From: Deinococcus cellulosilyticus NBRC 106333 = KACC 11606
Lineage (GTDB): Bacteria; Deinococcota; Deinococci; Deinococcales; Deinococcaceae
Length of the DNA stretch: 64,000 nt
Reading direction: 5' to 3'
NCBI RefSeq assembly: GCF_007990775.1
Contig: NZ_BJXB01000008.1
Location: 62,001-126,000, forward strand
Each line of letters starts with the position of its first letter. Position 1 is the first letter of the stretch. The translations under genes and the position numbers were made by a program. Of the stretch, positions 26,650 to 34,064 are shown one piece after another. The notes beneath the pieces are model-generated. The model saw nothing but the letters and a program-made list of their open reading frames with translations. It was not told the origin of the DNA and ran no database searches.

Positions 26650-27120
26650 ATGATCGGTCTGATGTCCGGCCTCACCGACCTGCCCACCGAGGCACAACTG
26701 AAGGAATTGCGTCAGCCTTCTCTGGGACGCCTTTTGCTCAGGGCCAACCGTGCTTTTTCCAGCAAGGCCCTTGCCCTGCTGAAGCAGCATGGGTACAGCA
26801 ATCTGACCCTGGCGCACACGGCCCTCCTTCCCCATCTGGACCTGCAGGGAAACCGCCTCACAGCCCTCACCGAGCGCACCGGACTCACCAAGCAGTCCAT
26901 CAGTCAATTGGTTGCAGAGCTCGAATCCCAGGGGTTTCTGGAGCGCATCCCTGATCCCACAGACCGCAGGGCCGTTCTGGTCCGTTTTACAGCATCTGGC
27001 TGGGAGCTGTGCCAGCTGTCTTCCAGGGTGGTGCAGGAAACCGAAAAGGCCTTTGAGGAGATGATCGGGCCTGCCGAGCTTGCCGCTCTGAAGCAGATGC
27101 TTGAAAAAATCACCGATTGA
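26650..27120 (+). CDS. MarR-family transcriptional regulator
   Basis: 156 residues from ATG 26650. MarR winged helix: LTLAHTALLPHLDLQGNRL, LTALTERTGLTKQSISQLV (recognition helix), then LESQGFLERIPDPTDRRAVLVRFT (wing with the conserved DxRR). It lies directly upstream of a peroxiredoxin-like gene that has its own promoter with symmetric elements, so redox-responsive repression of that gene is a reasonable guess. Confidence 0.9.
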   Translation: MIGLMSGLTDLPTEAQLKELRQPSLGRLLLRANRAFSSKALALLKQHGYSNLTLAHTALLPHLDLQGNRLTALTERTGLTKQSISQLVAELESQGFLERIPDPTDRRAVLVRFTASGWELCQLSSRVVQETEKAFEEMIGPAELAALKQMLEKITD

Positions 27121-27147
27121 ACCTGCTGGATCAAATGGTCAGCCTCC

Positions 27148-27186
27148 TTGACAATTTAGTCAGTCTACCTTACCTTTTAGACAGAC
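27148..27186 (+). promoter_or_regulatory. Promoter and possible MarR operator of the peroxiredoxin-like gene
   Basis: TTGACA (27148-27153), 17-nt spacer, TACCTT (27171-27176). Repeated AGTC/AGAC-type half sites (TTTAGTCAGTCTACC and TTTTAGACAG) overlap the -10 region. Confidence 0.6.
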
Positions 27187-27206
27187 CCATTGAAAGGAGA
27201 ATTCCC

Positions 27207-27770
27207 ATGCTTCATCCCGGAGAGCTTGCTCCAGCATTCCAGACCCAGGATTTCAGAGGTCAGACCGTCCAGCTTTCAGACTTTCACGGCCAATTCGTGT
27301 TGCTCAGCTTTTTTCGCAATGGTGCCTGCGCCATGTGCAACCTGCGGGTCCACCAGTTGATCCAGCAACAGCCCGCGTTCAAAGCAGCAGGCGTCCAGAC
27401 CATCACTGTTTTCGAATCAGGATTGCAGAGCATTGAGGAGCATGTCGGGCAGCAACAGGCCCCCTTCCCCATCCTGCCCGACCCGCAGGCAAAGCTTTAT
27501 GACCTCTATCAGGTGGAAACCTCAGAAGCCAAAATTCAGGCCACCATGCAGAGGCCTGACCTGCAGGAACACATCCAGGCTGCAGGAGAAGCAGGTTTTG
27601 TGCTCACGCATGAAGAGGGCAGCAACTTTCACCGCATGCCTGCCGACTTCCTGATTGGACCGGACCAGAACATCTGGATGGCCCACTACGCGGATTACGT
27701 CTATGACCATCTGCCTCTTGAGGCCATCTTCAGAGCCGTAGAGGAAGCCAAAACAGCTTTTTCCTCCTGA
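27207..27770 (+). CDS. Peroxiredoxin-like (AhpC/TSA) protein
   Basis: 187 residues from ATG 27207 (AAAGGAG upstream). Thioredoxin fold of the AhpC/TSA group: PGELAPAFQTQDFRGQTVQLSDF opening, then LLSFFRNGACAMCNLRVHQL with a CxxC in place of the usual PxxxTxxC active site. Probably a thiol-dependent reductase or peroxidase of the peroxiredoxin-like family, cytoplasmic. It lies behind a MarR regulator and has its own promoter. Confidence 0.85.
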   Translation: MLHPGELAPAFQTQDFRGQTVQLSDFHGQFVLLSFFRNGACAMCNLRVHQLIQQQPAFKAAGVQTITVFESGLQSIEEHVGQQQAPFPILPDPQAKLYDLYQVETSEAKIQATMQRPDLQEHIQAAGEAGFVLTHEEGSNFHRMPADFLIGPDQNIWMAHYADYVYDHLPLEAIFRAVEEAKTAFSS

Positions 27771-27780
27771 TCCCTCGCAT

Positions 27781-27826
27781 CCTGAAGATGGTGCTGAACA
27801 GTAGATCGGCCAGCACCATCTTCAGG
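27781..27826. other. Perfect 16-bp inverted repeat downstream of the peroxiredoxin-like gene
   Basis: CCTGAAGATGGTGCTG (27781-27796) and its exact complement at 27811-27826 with a 14-nt loop, 10 bp after the stop. No U-tract follows on the plus strand, so it is more likely a 3' stabiliser or a two-way stop than a simple terminator. Confidence 0.7.
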
Positions 27827-27831
27827 GCAAT

Positions 27832-27852
27832 AAAAAAATCGGCTTTCGCCGA
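27832..27852 (-). terminator. Terminator on the minus strand, probably for dprA
   Basis: TCGGC-TTTC-GCCGA hairpin (GAAA tetraloop on the minus strand) followed there by seven T. About 160 bp after the dprA stop. Confidence 0.8.
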
Positions 27853-27979
27853 CTGATAACTACAGTTTACCCTGATATGCATTCTGTGTCAAGCATATTC
27901 ATGGCAAGAAATTTTAGCAGAGGCAGTTCAGGTCGGTTTCCTCTGGTGGACAGCAAAGTTGATGCTCCTGCATCCCAGA

Positions 27980-28010
27980 GCTGATGGCTGAAAGCTGACT
28001 GCTGAAAGCT
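27980..28010. repeat. GCTGARR heptamer repeat, 4 units
   Basis: GCTGATG, GCTGAAA, GCTGACT, GCTGAAA, ending just before the dprA stop codon. Confidence 0.7.
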
Positions 28011-28014
28011 CTAC

Positions 28015-29100
28015 TCAAACCCGCGCATACCTTCCCCCGGACAGTTCCATCACCACCCCGGAGAGCGTGAGCATCATCAGGTTCACCTGGGCCTCCCCTG
28101 CATCCATTCCGGTCAGCACCAGCACATCGTCCAGCGTTCTGGGAGCATCCAGGGCGGTGTAAATGCGGGCCTGTTCTTCTGGAAGTTGAAGATCAAGTTT
28201 CGGCAGGGATTTCCAGCCCATCTCCAGCAGGATGTCTTCTGCTCCCTCCACCAGCACGGCCCCCTCACGCAGCAACTTGTGTGGCCCTGCAGCCAGAGGG
28301 TCCCCCGCTCTGCCAGGAACAGCAAACACCGTGCGTCCACACTCCAGTGCAGCATGGGCGGTGATCATGGAACCACTGGTCACCTCTCCCTCGATCACCA
28401 CACTCCCTGCACTCAGGGCCGCAATGATCCGGTTGCGCTCTGGAAAATGATGGGACATCGGGCGGGTCCCCAGGGGATGCTCCGACACCAGCACCATCTG
28501 TGGGACCAGTCTGCGGTTCTCTGAAGGGTAGATGTTGTCCACACCGCTTCCCAGCACACCCACCGTCACCCCACCCGCCTCAATGCAAGCCTGATGGGCC
28601 GCCGTGTCAATGCCACGGGCCAGACCGGACACCACCATCACCCCAGCCTGCGTGAGGTCCCGACTCAGGGAACGGGCAAACTGCAACGCCCAGGCACTGC
28701 ACTTGCGGGTCCCCACCACCCCGATGGCCTTCGGGACCACCTCCAGCATGGGCAGGTCTCCCCTCACCCACAACACTGCAGGAGGATCAGAGAGTGCCCT
28801 CAGTGCCCTGGGATAATCTGGATCGGTCAGACCCAGCAGACGCACCCCCACCTTTCTGGCCCGTTCCAGTTCCAGTGCAGCCCTCGCTGCAGCCTCACTG
28901 GAACCCAGATGCTGCAATACCCTGGAATCCATCCCCTCGATGCCCCTCAGGTCTGCAAGCTTCGCCTTCAGGGCCTCCTGCGCATTCCCGAAATGCTCAA
29001 CAAGACGCCGGATGCGCCTGTTGCCCAGCTGCCGGGTGAACTTAAGATTCAATAAAGCCAGCAATTCACTCACCCTTCCAGCATCCCCGAAAACACCCAC
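28015..29100 (-). CDS. dprA: DNA-processing protein DprA (natural transformation)
   Basis: 361 residues. Binds incoming single-stranded DNA and loads RecA during transformation. Extended Rossmann core: DYPRALRALSDPPAVLWVRG, GVVGTRKCSAWA, VVSGLARGIDTAAHQ, GVLGSGVDNIYPSENRRL, FPERNRIIAALS and VIEGEVTSGSMITA. The N-terminal part has helix-hairpin-helix-like sequence (HFGNAQEALKAKLADLRGI), and the C-terminal 60 residues form the winged helix (LDAPRTLDDVLVLTGMDAGE). Single gene. Confidence 0.95.
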   Translation of the reverse strand: MGVFGDAGRVSELLALLNLKFTRQLGNRRIRRLVEHFGNAQEALKAKLADLRGIEGMDSRVLQHLGSSEAAARAALELERARKVGVRLLGLTDPDYPRALRALSDPPAVLWVRGDLPMLEVVPKAIGVVGTRKCSAWALQFARSLSRDLTQAGVMVVSGLARGIDTAAHQACIEAGGVTVGVLGSGVDNIYPSENRRLVPQMVLVSEHPLGTRPMSHHFPERNRIIAALSAGSVVIEGEVTSGSMITAHAALECGRTVFAVPGRAGDPLAAGPHKLLREGAVLVEGAEDILLEMGWKSLPKLDLQLPEEQARIYTALDAPRTLDDVLVLTGMDAGEAQVNLMMLTLSGVVMELSGGRYARV

Positions 29101-29170
29101 TGGAACCAGAGAAAAAACCCCTGGCTGGAAGGCCTAAATCAGGGTGCTTATCCCTTACTCATGGGGGTGG

Positions 29171-29176
29171 TATAAT
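29171..29176 (+). promoter_or_regulatory. ssrA -10 box
   Basis: Consensus TATAAT ending 15 nt before the mature 5' end; no convincing -35. Confidence 0.6.
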
Positions 29177-29191
29177 ATATATGGTGCCTCT

Positions 29192-29562
29192 GGGGACGTA
29201 ATGGTTTCGACGGGGTATGCTGAAGGTAGAGTTGCGTGTCGAGGTGCCGTTGGCCTCGTTAAAAAGCGGCAAGCCATTAACTGGCAGAAATCTTCAAATG
29301 GGCTTCCAGCCCGCACTTCGCGCTGCTTAATTGACAGCACAGTGACTGCACAGCCCAGCTGATGGCGTTGCAGAAACTGACATAAAAGTCAGCTAGTCCA
29401 GGTTCATGCCTCTACGGCCTGAGATGAAACCAAGTTGAGGATTGCGCGAAAGCGGCCGGTTCAGGGGCAGGCCCAGCGTGAAATAAAAATACCTGAGCTA
29501 CACACGTAGATGCTTGCTAGAAGGTGCCTCGGACGACGGTTCAATTCCGTCCGTCTCCACCA
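29192..29562 (+). ncRNA. ssrA: tmRNA
   Basis: Single-chain tmRNA of 371 nt. 5' end GGGGACGTAATGGTTTCGAC and 3' end GGTTCAATTCCGTCCGTC followed by TCCACCA form the tRNA-Ala-like domain with an encoded CCA. The tag frame probably resumes at GGC 29268 and runs 20 codons (starts GKPLT, ends ALRAA) to TAA at 29328-29330; the reading is inferred from length and from its end. Releases stalled ribosomes with SmpB. A strong terminator follows at once. Confidence 0.95.
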
Positions 29563-29566
29563 ACAA

Positions 29567-29602
29567 ACCTGGGATTTCAATAAGGAATCCCAGGTATTTT
29601 TT
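29567..29602 (+). terminator. ssrA terminator
   Basis: ACCTGGGATT (29567-29576) and AATCCCAGGT (29586-29595), perfect 10-bp stem, then ATTTTTTT. Confidence 0.92.
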
Positions 29603-29631
29603 TATCAATGACCATCTCCTATAAAGAATGC

Positions 29632-30180
29632 ATGATCACCGAATTTGACCTCACTGAAATTGAAGTGGCATGGCTGGCAGGCTTGCTTGAAGGTGAAGGC
29701 AGTTTTTTGGATGCGCCTCCAAGCTCACCCAGGAGCCCGCGCCTGGTGGTGTCCATGACCGATCTTGATGTGATTGAAAAAGTGGCAAGATGTTTTGGGG
29801 TTTCATACGTCAAAAATGATCGAAGAAATCCTGAGCGGTGGAAAACGTGTTATGTGGTAAAGATCTCTGGAACCCGTGCCATGGCAATGATGAAGCTGGT
29901 CTACCCATATATGGGCCAGCGCCGCAGACAAAAAATTGATGAAATTCTTGGAAAACATGGAAATCTCACACCCAAACACAAACTCAGCAAAGCTCAGGCC
30001 CAGGTCATCCTGACCCTCAAAGGCACCGCTCCCGCCAGAGAAGTCGCCTCTAAATTCCAACTGCACATCAAAACCGTGGAGCAAATCTGGAGTGGGAAGC
30101 GCTGGGCTCAGCTTCAGGAGGGTTCGCCAAACCGGCCCAGTCCGCTGTCCATCACTGCAGAGACCGTGTCCTCCACCTGA
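29632..30180 (+). CDS. Free-standing LAGLIDADG homing endonuclease with C-terminal HTH
   Basis: 182 residues. One LAGLIDADG motif, AWLAGLLEGEGSF (13-25), so it should act as a homodimer. SMTDLDVIEKVARCFGV and TRAMAMMKLVYPYMGQRR are the usual saddle strands and helices. A helix-turn-helix of phage/intron-endonuclease type follows (KLSKAQAQVILTLKGTAPAREVAS, then KTVEQIWSGKRWAQL). TATAAA lies 6 nt before ATG 29632. After WAQL the last 20 or so residues are antisense to the end of the TetR gene (67-bp overlap), so the native C terminus may have been lost. Confidence 0.85.
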   Translation: MITEFDLTEIEVAWLAGLLEGEGSFLDAPPSSPRSPRLVVSMTDLDVIEKVARCFGVSYVKNDRRNPERWKTCYVVKISGTRAMAMMKLVYPYMGQRRRQKIDEILGKHGNLTPKHKLSKAQAQVILTLKGTAPAREVASKFQLHIKTVEQIWSGKRWAQLQEGSPNRPSPLSITAETVSST

Positions 30181-30725
30181 TCGGGCAGCACGAATCCCAG
30201 CAGCAGCAGGTTCGCCAGCCCCTGAACGGTGCTCCAGAGGGCCAGCACCTGGATGCCAGGGTCGTCTTTCCTGAGGGCTCCTAGGGCCTGGGCTTCCAGC
30301 ACCAGTCGGGTGAGCAGGTGGATGGCTTCCTGGCTGACTTCGCGGAGTCGGCTGCTCATGTTCTGGAAGTTGCACACGTCGGTGCGGTTGATGAACTGGT
30401 ATTCGGTGGAGCGTTGCAGGGCAAAACGGATGTATGCCTTGCCGAGTTCCTTGATTTTCTCTACCGGATGGGTTTTTTCAGGCAGGGCTTCGACAGCAGT
30501 CTGCAGGGTCTGGGAAAGGTGCCTCAGGCACTCAATGGTGGCCGCCTCGATCATGGCTTCTTTGCTTTCAAAGTGGTGGTAGGGGGCAGCGTGGCTGACC
30601 CCGGCTTTTTTGGCCACCTCTCGCAGGGAAATCTGGGCAAGGGGGGTGTCCTGGGCCAGAGACAGCAGGGCCTGAATGAGGCTGTCCCTGAGCTGTCCGT
30701 GGTGGTAGGGCCTGGATCTTGACAT
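30114..30725 (-). CDS. TetR-family transcriptional regulator
   Basis: 203 residues from ATG 30725; TAGAAT lies 7 nt upstream without an SD (leaderless layout). N-terminal HTH: RDSLIQALLSLAQDTPLAQISLREVAKKAGVSHAAPYHHFESKEAM, the typical TetR DNA-binding domain, then an all-helical ligand domain with a WHG-type C-terminal region (LWSTVQGLANLLLLGFV). Target unknown. Its 3' end overlaps the convergent endonuclease gene. Confidence 0.9.
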   Translation of the reverse strand: MSRSRPYHHGQLRDSLIQALLSLAQDTPLAQISLREVAKKAGVSHAAPYHHFESKEAMIEAATIECLRHLSQTLQTAVEALPEKTHPVEKIKELGKAYIRFALQRSTEYQFINRTDVCNFQNMSSRLREVSQEAIHLLTRLVLEAQALGALRKDDPGIQVLALWSTVQGLANLLLLGFVLPDQVEDTVSAVMDSGLGRFGEPS

Positions 30726-30753
30726 TGGAAATATTCTAAACCCAGCGGTGCAG

Positions 30754-31215
30754 TCAGCCGCCTTTGCGGGTTCGGGCTTCATGCCTGCGCACTGCGGTCT
30801 GGTGGGCCTCTTGCAACAGAACCATCACCTGTTCAGAAGTTTCAGGTCCGGGATTGAGCACGCACACCCACGACATGGCGGCGTAGACCGGATGCGGCAT
30901 GATCTGGTCGAGTGCTGTGAAGTCATGCCCGGTCTGAATGATGCCGTTCCCCTCAGGCATGGGGGGCTGTTTGCCAAAGCGCCTCTGGTAGGTCTCGGGT
31001 TTCAGGCCGATGTTCAGGCGGTAGATCCCGGGGCGGCAAAGCTGGGAGGCCTGATCGTTGTCGTCGTTGGTCATCAGGGTGGCAAAGGGCATTCTGTCAT
31101 CCAGAGTCTGGTCTGGATCTGGGTGGTAATAGAAGAAGTGATTCTGGCTGGCTTCCAGCACATGTACGCCTGAGAGGGTGCTTTTGATGGTTTCGATAAG
31201 GGTCTCTGCATCCAT
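30754..31215 (-). CDS. DUF6194 family protein
   Basis: 153 residues from ATG 31215 (CAGGAGG upstream). The pattern NHFFYYHPDPDQTLDDRMPFATLM, CRPGIYRLNIGLKPETYQRRFG, HDFTALDQIMPHPVYAAMSWVCVLNPG is the DUF6194 signature, small cytoplasmic proteins of unknown function related in shape to MmcQ/YjbR-like folds. Lies 28 bp upstream of the TetR gene on the same strand. Confidence 0.8.
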   Translation of the reverse strand: MDAETLIETIKSTLSGVHVLEASQNHFFYYHPDPDQTLDDRMPFATLMTNDDNDQASQLCRPGIYRLNIGLKPETYQRRFGKQPPMPEGNGIIQTGHDFTALDQIMPHPVYAAMSWVCVLNPGPETSEQVMVLLQEAHQTAVRRHEARTRKGG

Positions 31216-31484
31216 GGTGAACCTCCTGAGCAGGATGGCCTGCTTCATGGTGTGGATCTGGGGCTTTGTGATGAAATGTGGCGGCAGGACAGCATTTCTT
31301 CTGACTGTCCTGCCTTCATCATCCCTGAGAATCATGTGCAAACTCCGGGACATTTGCTTTAATTTTTCTTCATGTTGGTGGGTGAGAGCCTGAAATCCAT
31401 TCCCGAAAGGAGTGCATGGAGCCTCGTTACAAAAATGAAATGTCACTGGCCTTTCTATCACCAAAGAATGCTACTGTTTTGAGG

Positions 31485-32405
31485 ATGAACATGCAGGTGG
31501 TGCTGGGCGCAGGAGGGGCAGTGGGTCGGGCGGTGGTCCGTGAACTCATCTCCCGCAATGCCCGCATCAAGGCCATCACCCTGAACATGCCAGATCGGGT
31601 GGTTCCAGGCGTGCAACATGTGCGTTTCAATCCAGCCGAGCTGAGCAAGCACTTTCAGGAAGCGGCAACGGTGTACCACTGTGCAGCCCCAAGCTATGGC
31701 CGCTGGGCACAGGACTACCCTGTGCTGCAAAGGCAGGTTCTCGCTGCCCTGCAGGGCACGGAGGCCACCCTGGTCTATGCGGACAACCTGCTCATGTACG
31801 GCGTCCCCAGAGCCCCTCTGGAAGAAACCCATCCCCACAGCACCGAGCAGCCCAGAGGAAGATTGCGCTCCCAGCTGGCACAGGCCCTCCTGACTGCACA
31901 TCACGAAGGAAGGGCAAGAGTCGCCATTGCCAGAGCCTCCACCTTGATCGGACCTGAGGTGCATTCCTCCTGGACCAGCGAGGATTTCTTTCAGGAGGTG
32001 CTCTCCCGGAACACCCTGCGCTGGCCCGGAGACCTGCAGAAACCGCACAGCCTGACCTACGTGCAGGATTTTGCAAAAGCCCTCGTGCTGCTGGGTCAGG
32101 GGCAGAAGGGTCTGGGCGAAGTCTGGCATGTCCCCACCGATCTGACCTGCACAGCCCTTGAACTCGCAGACCTGCTCTCAGACTTGACCGGGCACCCTGT
32201 AAAACCCCACCAGGTCCCCTCCATCCACCTGTGGGTGAAAAGCCAGCTTTCCAGGGTGCATCCGACCCCACTGGATCTGGCCTACCAGTTCAACACACCT
32301 TTCATCGTGCAGGGCAGAAAATTTCAGGAGGCTTTTGGCTTCCAGCCGACCCCCAGAAAACAGGTGCTGCAAGAAACGCTGGAGCACCTCCGGCAGAAGG
32401 GCTAG
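31485..32405 (+). CDS. NAD-dependent epimerase/dehydratase-like (extended SDR) protein
   Basis: 306 residues from ATG 31485 (GAGG directly upstream and TACTGT 7 nt upstream). Rossmann start VVLGAGGAVGRAVVRELISR, CAAPSYGRW, then YADNLLMYG in place of the S-x-x-x-Y-G site and RASTLIGPE. The catalytic Tyr-x3-Lys is not evident, so it may be an atypical or non-reductive extended SDR. Substrate unknown. Confidence 0.8.
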   Translation: MNMQVVLGAGGAVGRAVVRELISRNARIKAITLNMPDRVVPGVQHVRFNPAELSKHFQEAATVYHCAAPSYGRWAQDYPVLQRQVLAALQGTEATLVYADNLLMYGVPRAPLEETHPHSTEQPRGRLRSQLAQALLTAHHEGRARVAIARASTLIGPEVHSSWTSEDFFQEVLSRNTLRWPGDLQKPHSLTYVQDFAKALVLLGQGQKGLGEVWHVPTDLTCTALELADLLSDLTGHPVKPHQVPSIHLWVKSQLSRVHPTPLDLAYQFNTPFIVQGRKFQEAFGFQPTPRKQVLQETLEHLRQKG

Positions 32406-32430
32406 CCCTTGCATCCGCCAGCATGCAGGG

Positions 32431-32458
32431 TTGACCCCCCTGCTTTTTGTTCTATAAT
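32431..32458 (+). promoter_or_regulatory. tRNA-Leu promoter
   Basis: TTGACC (32431-32436), 16-nt spacer, TATAAT (32453-32458), 27 bp before the tRNA. Confidence 0.8.
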
Positions 32459-32485
32459 GACTAACGCATCAATCCCAGAGCCCTC

Positions 32486-32572
32486 GCCGGGGTGGCGGAA
32501 TCGGTAGACGCAGCAGACTTAAAATCTGCCATCCGAAAGGGTGTACGGGTTCAAGTCCCGTCCTCGGCACCA
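32486..32572 (+). tRNA. tRNA-Leu (UAA)
   Basis: 87 nt with encoded CCA. Acceptor GCCGGGG/CCTCGGC, long variable arm typical of Leu, anticodon stem GCAGA/TCTGC with loop CTTAAAA giving UAA, T loop GGTTCAAGTCC. Confidence 0.97.
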
Positions 32573-32578
32573 ACTTCC

Positions 32579-32606
32579 CTCCTGAATCCCCAGGGGGGAG
32601 TTTTTT
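32579..32606 (+). terminator. tRNA-Leu terminator (first copy)
   Basis: CCTG/CAGG stem flanked by CT and AG pairs, then six T. Part of the 124-bp unit repeated downstream. Confidence 0.7.
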
Positions 32607-32624
32607 GTTTGCTGCCACACGCAG

Positions 32625-32696
32625 CAGACTTACTTTTTAAATCATGGCTGCCATCCGAAAGGGTGGACTTCTCTCAAGTCCCGTCCTCAGCACCAA
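32625..32696 (+). pseudogene. Decayed tandem copy of the tRNA-Leu 3' part
   Basis: GCAGCAGACTTA, then an inserted/altered stretch, then CTGCCATCCGAAAGGGT, a changed T arm, and TCAAGTCCCGTCCTC with AGCACCA. It matches tRNA-Leu from the D/anticodon region to CCA but lacks the 5' half and a paired T stem, so it cannot fold as a tRNA. Confidence 0.85.
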
Positions 32697-32702
32697 ACTT
32701 CC

Positions 32703-32730
32703 CTCCTGAATCCCCAGGGGGGAGTTTTTT
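32703..32730 (+). terminator. tRNA-Leu terminator (second copy)
   Basis: Identical in sequence to the first copy, 124 bp downstream. Confidence 0.65.
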
Positions 32731-32819
32731 GTTTGCTGCCACACGCAGCAGATTTACCCTCTCAGATTCCTCAATTCACCTTCTGGCCTTGATCCCAGAG
32801 CCTGTGTTAACCTCCAGTC

Positions 32820-33851
32820 ATGTTCATCAAGCCCAGGAAATTGACACCAGATTCAAAAATCGCCACCGTTTCTCTCTCGTCTGGTTTCGTGACGGATGTG
32901 CAGCACCGGTATGACGCTGCAAAACGCCAGATCAGGGAGACTTTCGGCTGGCAGGTCACGGAGGCCCCCAATGCTTTCAGGGGCTCAGAGTACCTGTACC
33001 GCAACCCCCAGGCCCGGGCAGATGATCTGCACTGGGCGCTCAGCAACCCGGACATTGAAGGGATCATCAGCATCATTGGTGGGGACGATTCCGTGCGTCT
33101 GCTGCCTTTTCTCGATCTGGACCTGATCTGCAACAACCCGAAGGTCTTCATGGGGTTTTCGGACAGCACCATCACCCTGATGCAATTTTTGCGTGCTGGC
33201 GTGGTGGCCTTTCATGGTCCGGCCATGCTGACCGATCTGGCAGAGCATGGCGGAATTCATCCTTATGTGAGGTCTTCGGTGGCACAGACGCTGATGGGCA
33301 CTGCTCCTGTGAAGTTTGCTGCTGCACCAGAGTGGACAGGGCAACGTGTGGAATGGATGGACCCGGCTTTGCAGGAGGCAAGACGCCAGTTTGAGCCTTC
33401 TGAGGGCTGGGTGTGGCTGCAAGGTGAGGGGAAAGTCTCCGGTCACACCATCGGAGGGTGCATTGAGGTGCTGGACATGCTGAACGGCACCCCCGGATGG
33501 CCTGCTCCTGAACTCTGGAAAGGAGCGGTGTTGTGCCTGGAGACCAGTGAAGAGGCTCCTCCTCCTGCCCAGGTGGGCTACTGGCTGAGGAATTTCGGAG
33601 CTCAGGGGATTCTGTCCCATGCCAATGGTCTGTTGCTTGCCAGGCCCCACCGTTATCCTCCTGATTGGATTCCAGAACTGTATGGCTGGGTGAAGAAGGT
33701 GCTCTGGGAGTATGGCAGAGAGGACCTTCCTGTGGTGGCCAACATGGACTTTGGTCACACCAGCCCGCAGATGGTGATGCCACTGGGCATCCAGACCGAA
33801 CTGGATGTGGAGAAAAGAACCGTTCGGATGCTGGAAGCTGCTGTGGACTGA
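32820..33851 (+). CDS. S66 (LD-carboxypeptidase/MccF-like) peptidase
   Basis: 343 residues. Serine peptidase that trims murein L,D-tetrapeptides or, in the MccF branch, cleaves peptidyl-nucleotide antibiotics. Visible: IISIIGGDDSVRLLP, nucleophile Ser114 in MGFSDSTITL, glutamate in GHTIGGCIEVLDML, and the histidine in NMDFGHTSPQ, the S66 Ser-Glu-His triad. The longer GGCIEVL region and the size favour the MccF-like branch, but this is not certain. TAACCT lies 6 nt before the ATG (leaderless layout). Confidence 0.88.
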   Translation: MFIKPRKLTPDSKIATVSLSSGFVTDVQHRYDAAKRQIRETFGWQVTEAPNAFRGSEYLYRNPQARADDLHWALSNPDIEGIISIIGGDDSVRLLPFLDLDLICNNPKVFMGFSDSTITLMQFLRAGVVAFHGPAMLTDLAEHGGIHPYVRSSVAQTLMGTAPVKFAAAPEWTGQRVEWMDPALQEARRQFEPSEGWVWLQGEGKVSGHTIGGCIEVLDMLNGTPGWPAPELWKGAVLCLETSEEAPPPAQVGYWLRNFGAQGILSHANGLLLARPHRYPPDWIPELYGWVKKVLWEYGREDLPVVANMDFGHTSPQMVMPLGIQTELDVEKRTVRMLEAAVD

Positions 33852-33890
33852 ATTTCGCAGAGGTACTCTGCAGGAACAGCAAAGAGGCAT

Positions 33891-33931
33891 CTTGACAATG
33901 TAAAGTTATCGGGTTATCTTGACAATGTAAA
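33891..33931 (+). promoter_or_regulatory. Promoter and paired direct-repeat operator of the oxidoreductase gene
   Basis: CTTGACAATGTAAA occurs exactly at 33891-33904 and 33918-33931 (27-bp period). The first copy supplies the -35 TTGACA (33892-33897); TATCTT at 33915-33920 is the -10 at 17 bp and runs into the second copy. TTGACA-A-TGTAAA is itself nearly symmetric. Confidence 0.7.
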
Positions 33932-34064
33932 CATTTATGGGTCTGTGGGATTTGTTTCCTGCACTGGCCTGCTTCTCTTTCTGCACCCCCCATCTTCCCA
34001 TCCCCCAGTCCAGCTTTACAGCGCTGTACTCGGTGGCCCTGGCTTTTGCCTGACGGAGGCACCC

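Larger units (their letters stand above)
32573..32757 (+). repeat. Tandem duplication, period 124 bp
   Basis: ACTTCCCTCCTGAATCCCC at 32573 recurs at 32697, followed both times by the same terminator, TTTTTTGTTTGCTGCCACACGC and CAGCAGA. A third copy stops after about 12 bases of tRNA sequence. Confidence 0.9.

Noticed and set aside
29144..29362. Small frames across the tmRNA
   Set aside because: The sequence is fully explained by ssrA; only the internal tag frame is real.
32492..32914. Frame starting MAESVDAADLKSAIRKG
   Set aside because: This is a translation of the tRNA-Leu gene itself, a well-known false gene.
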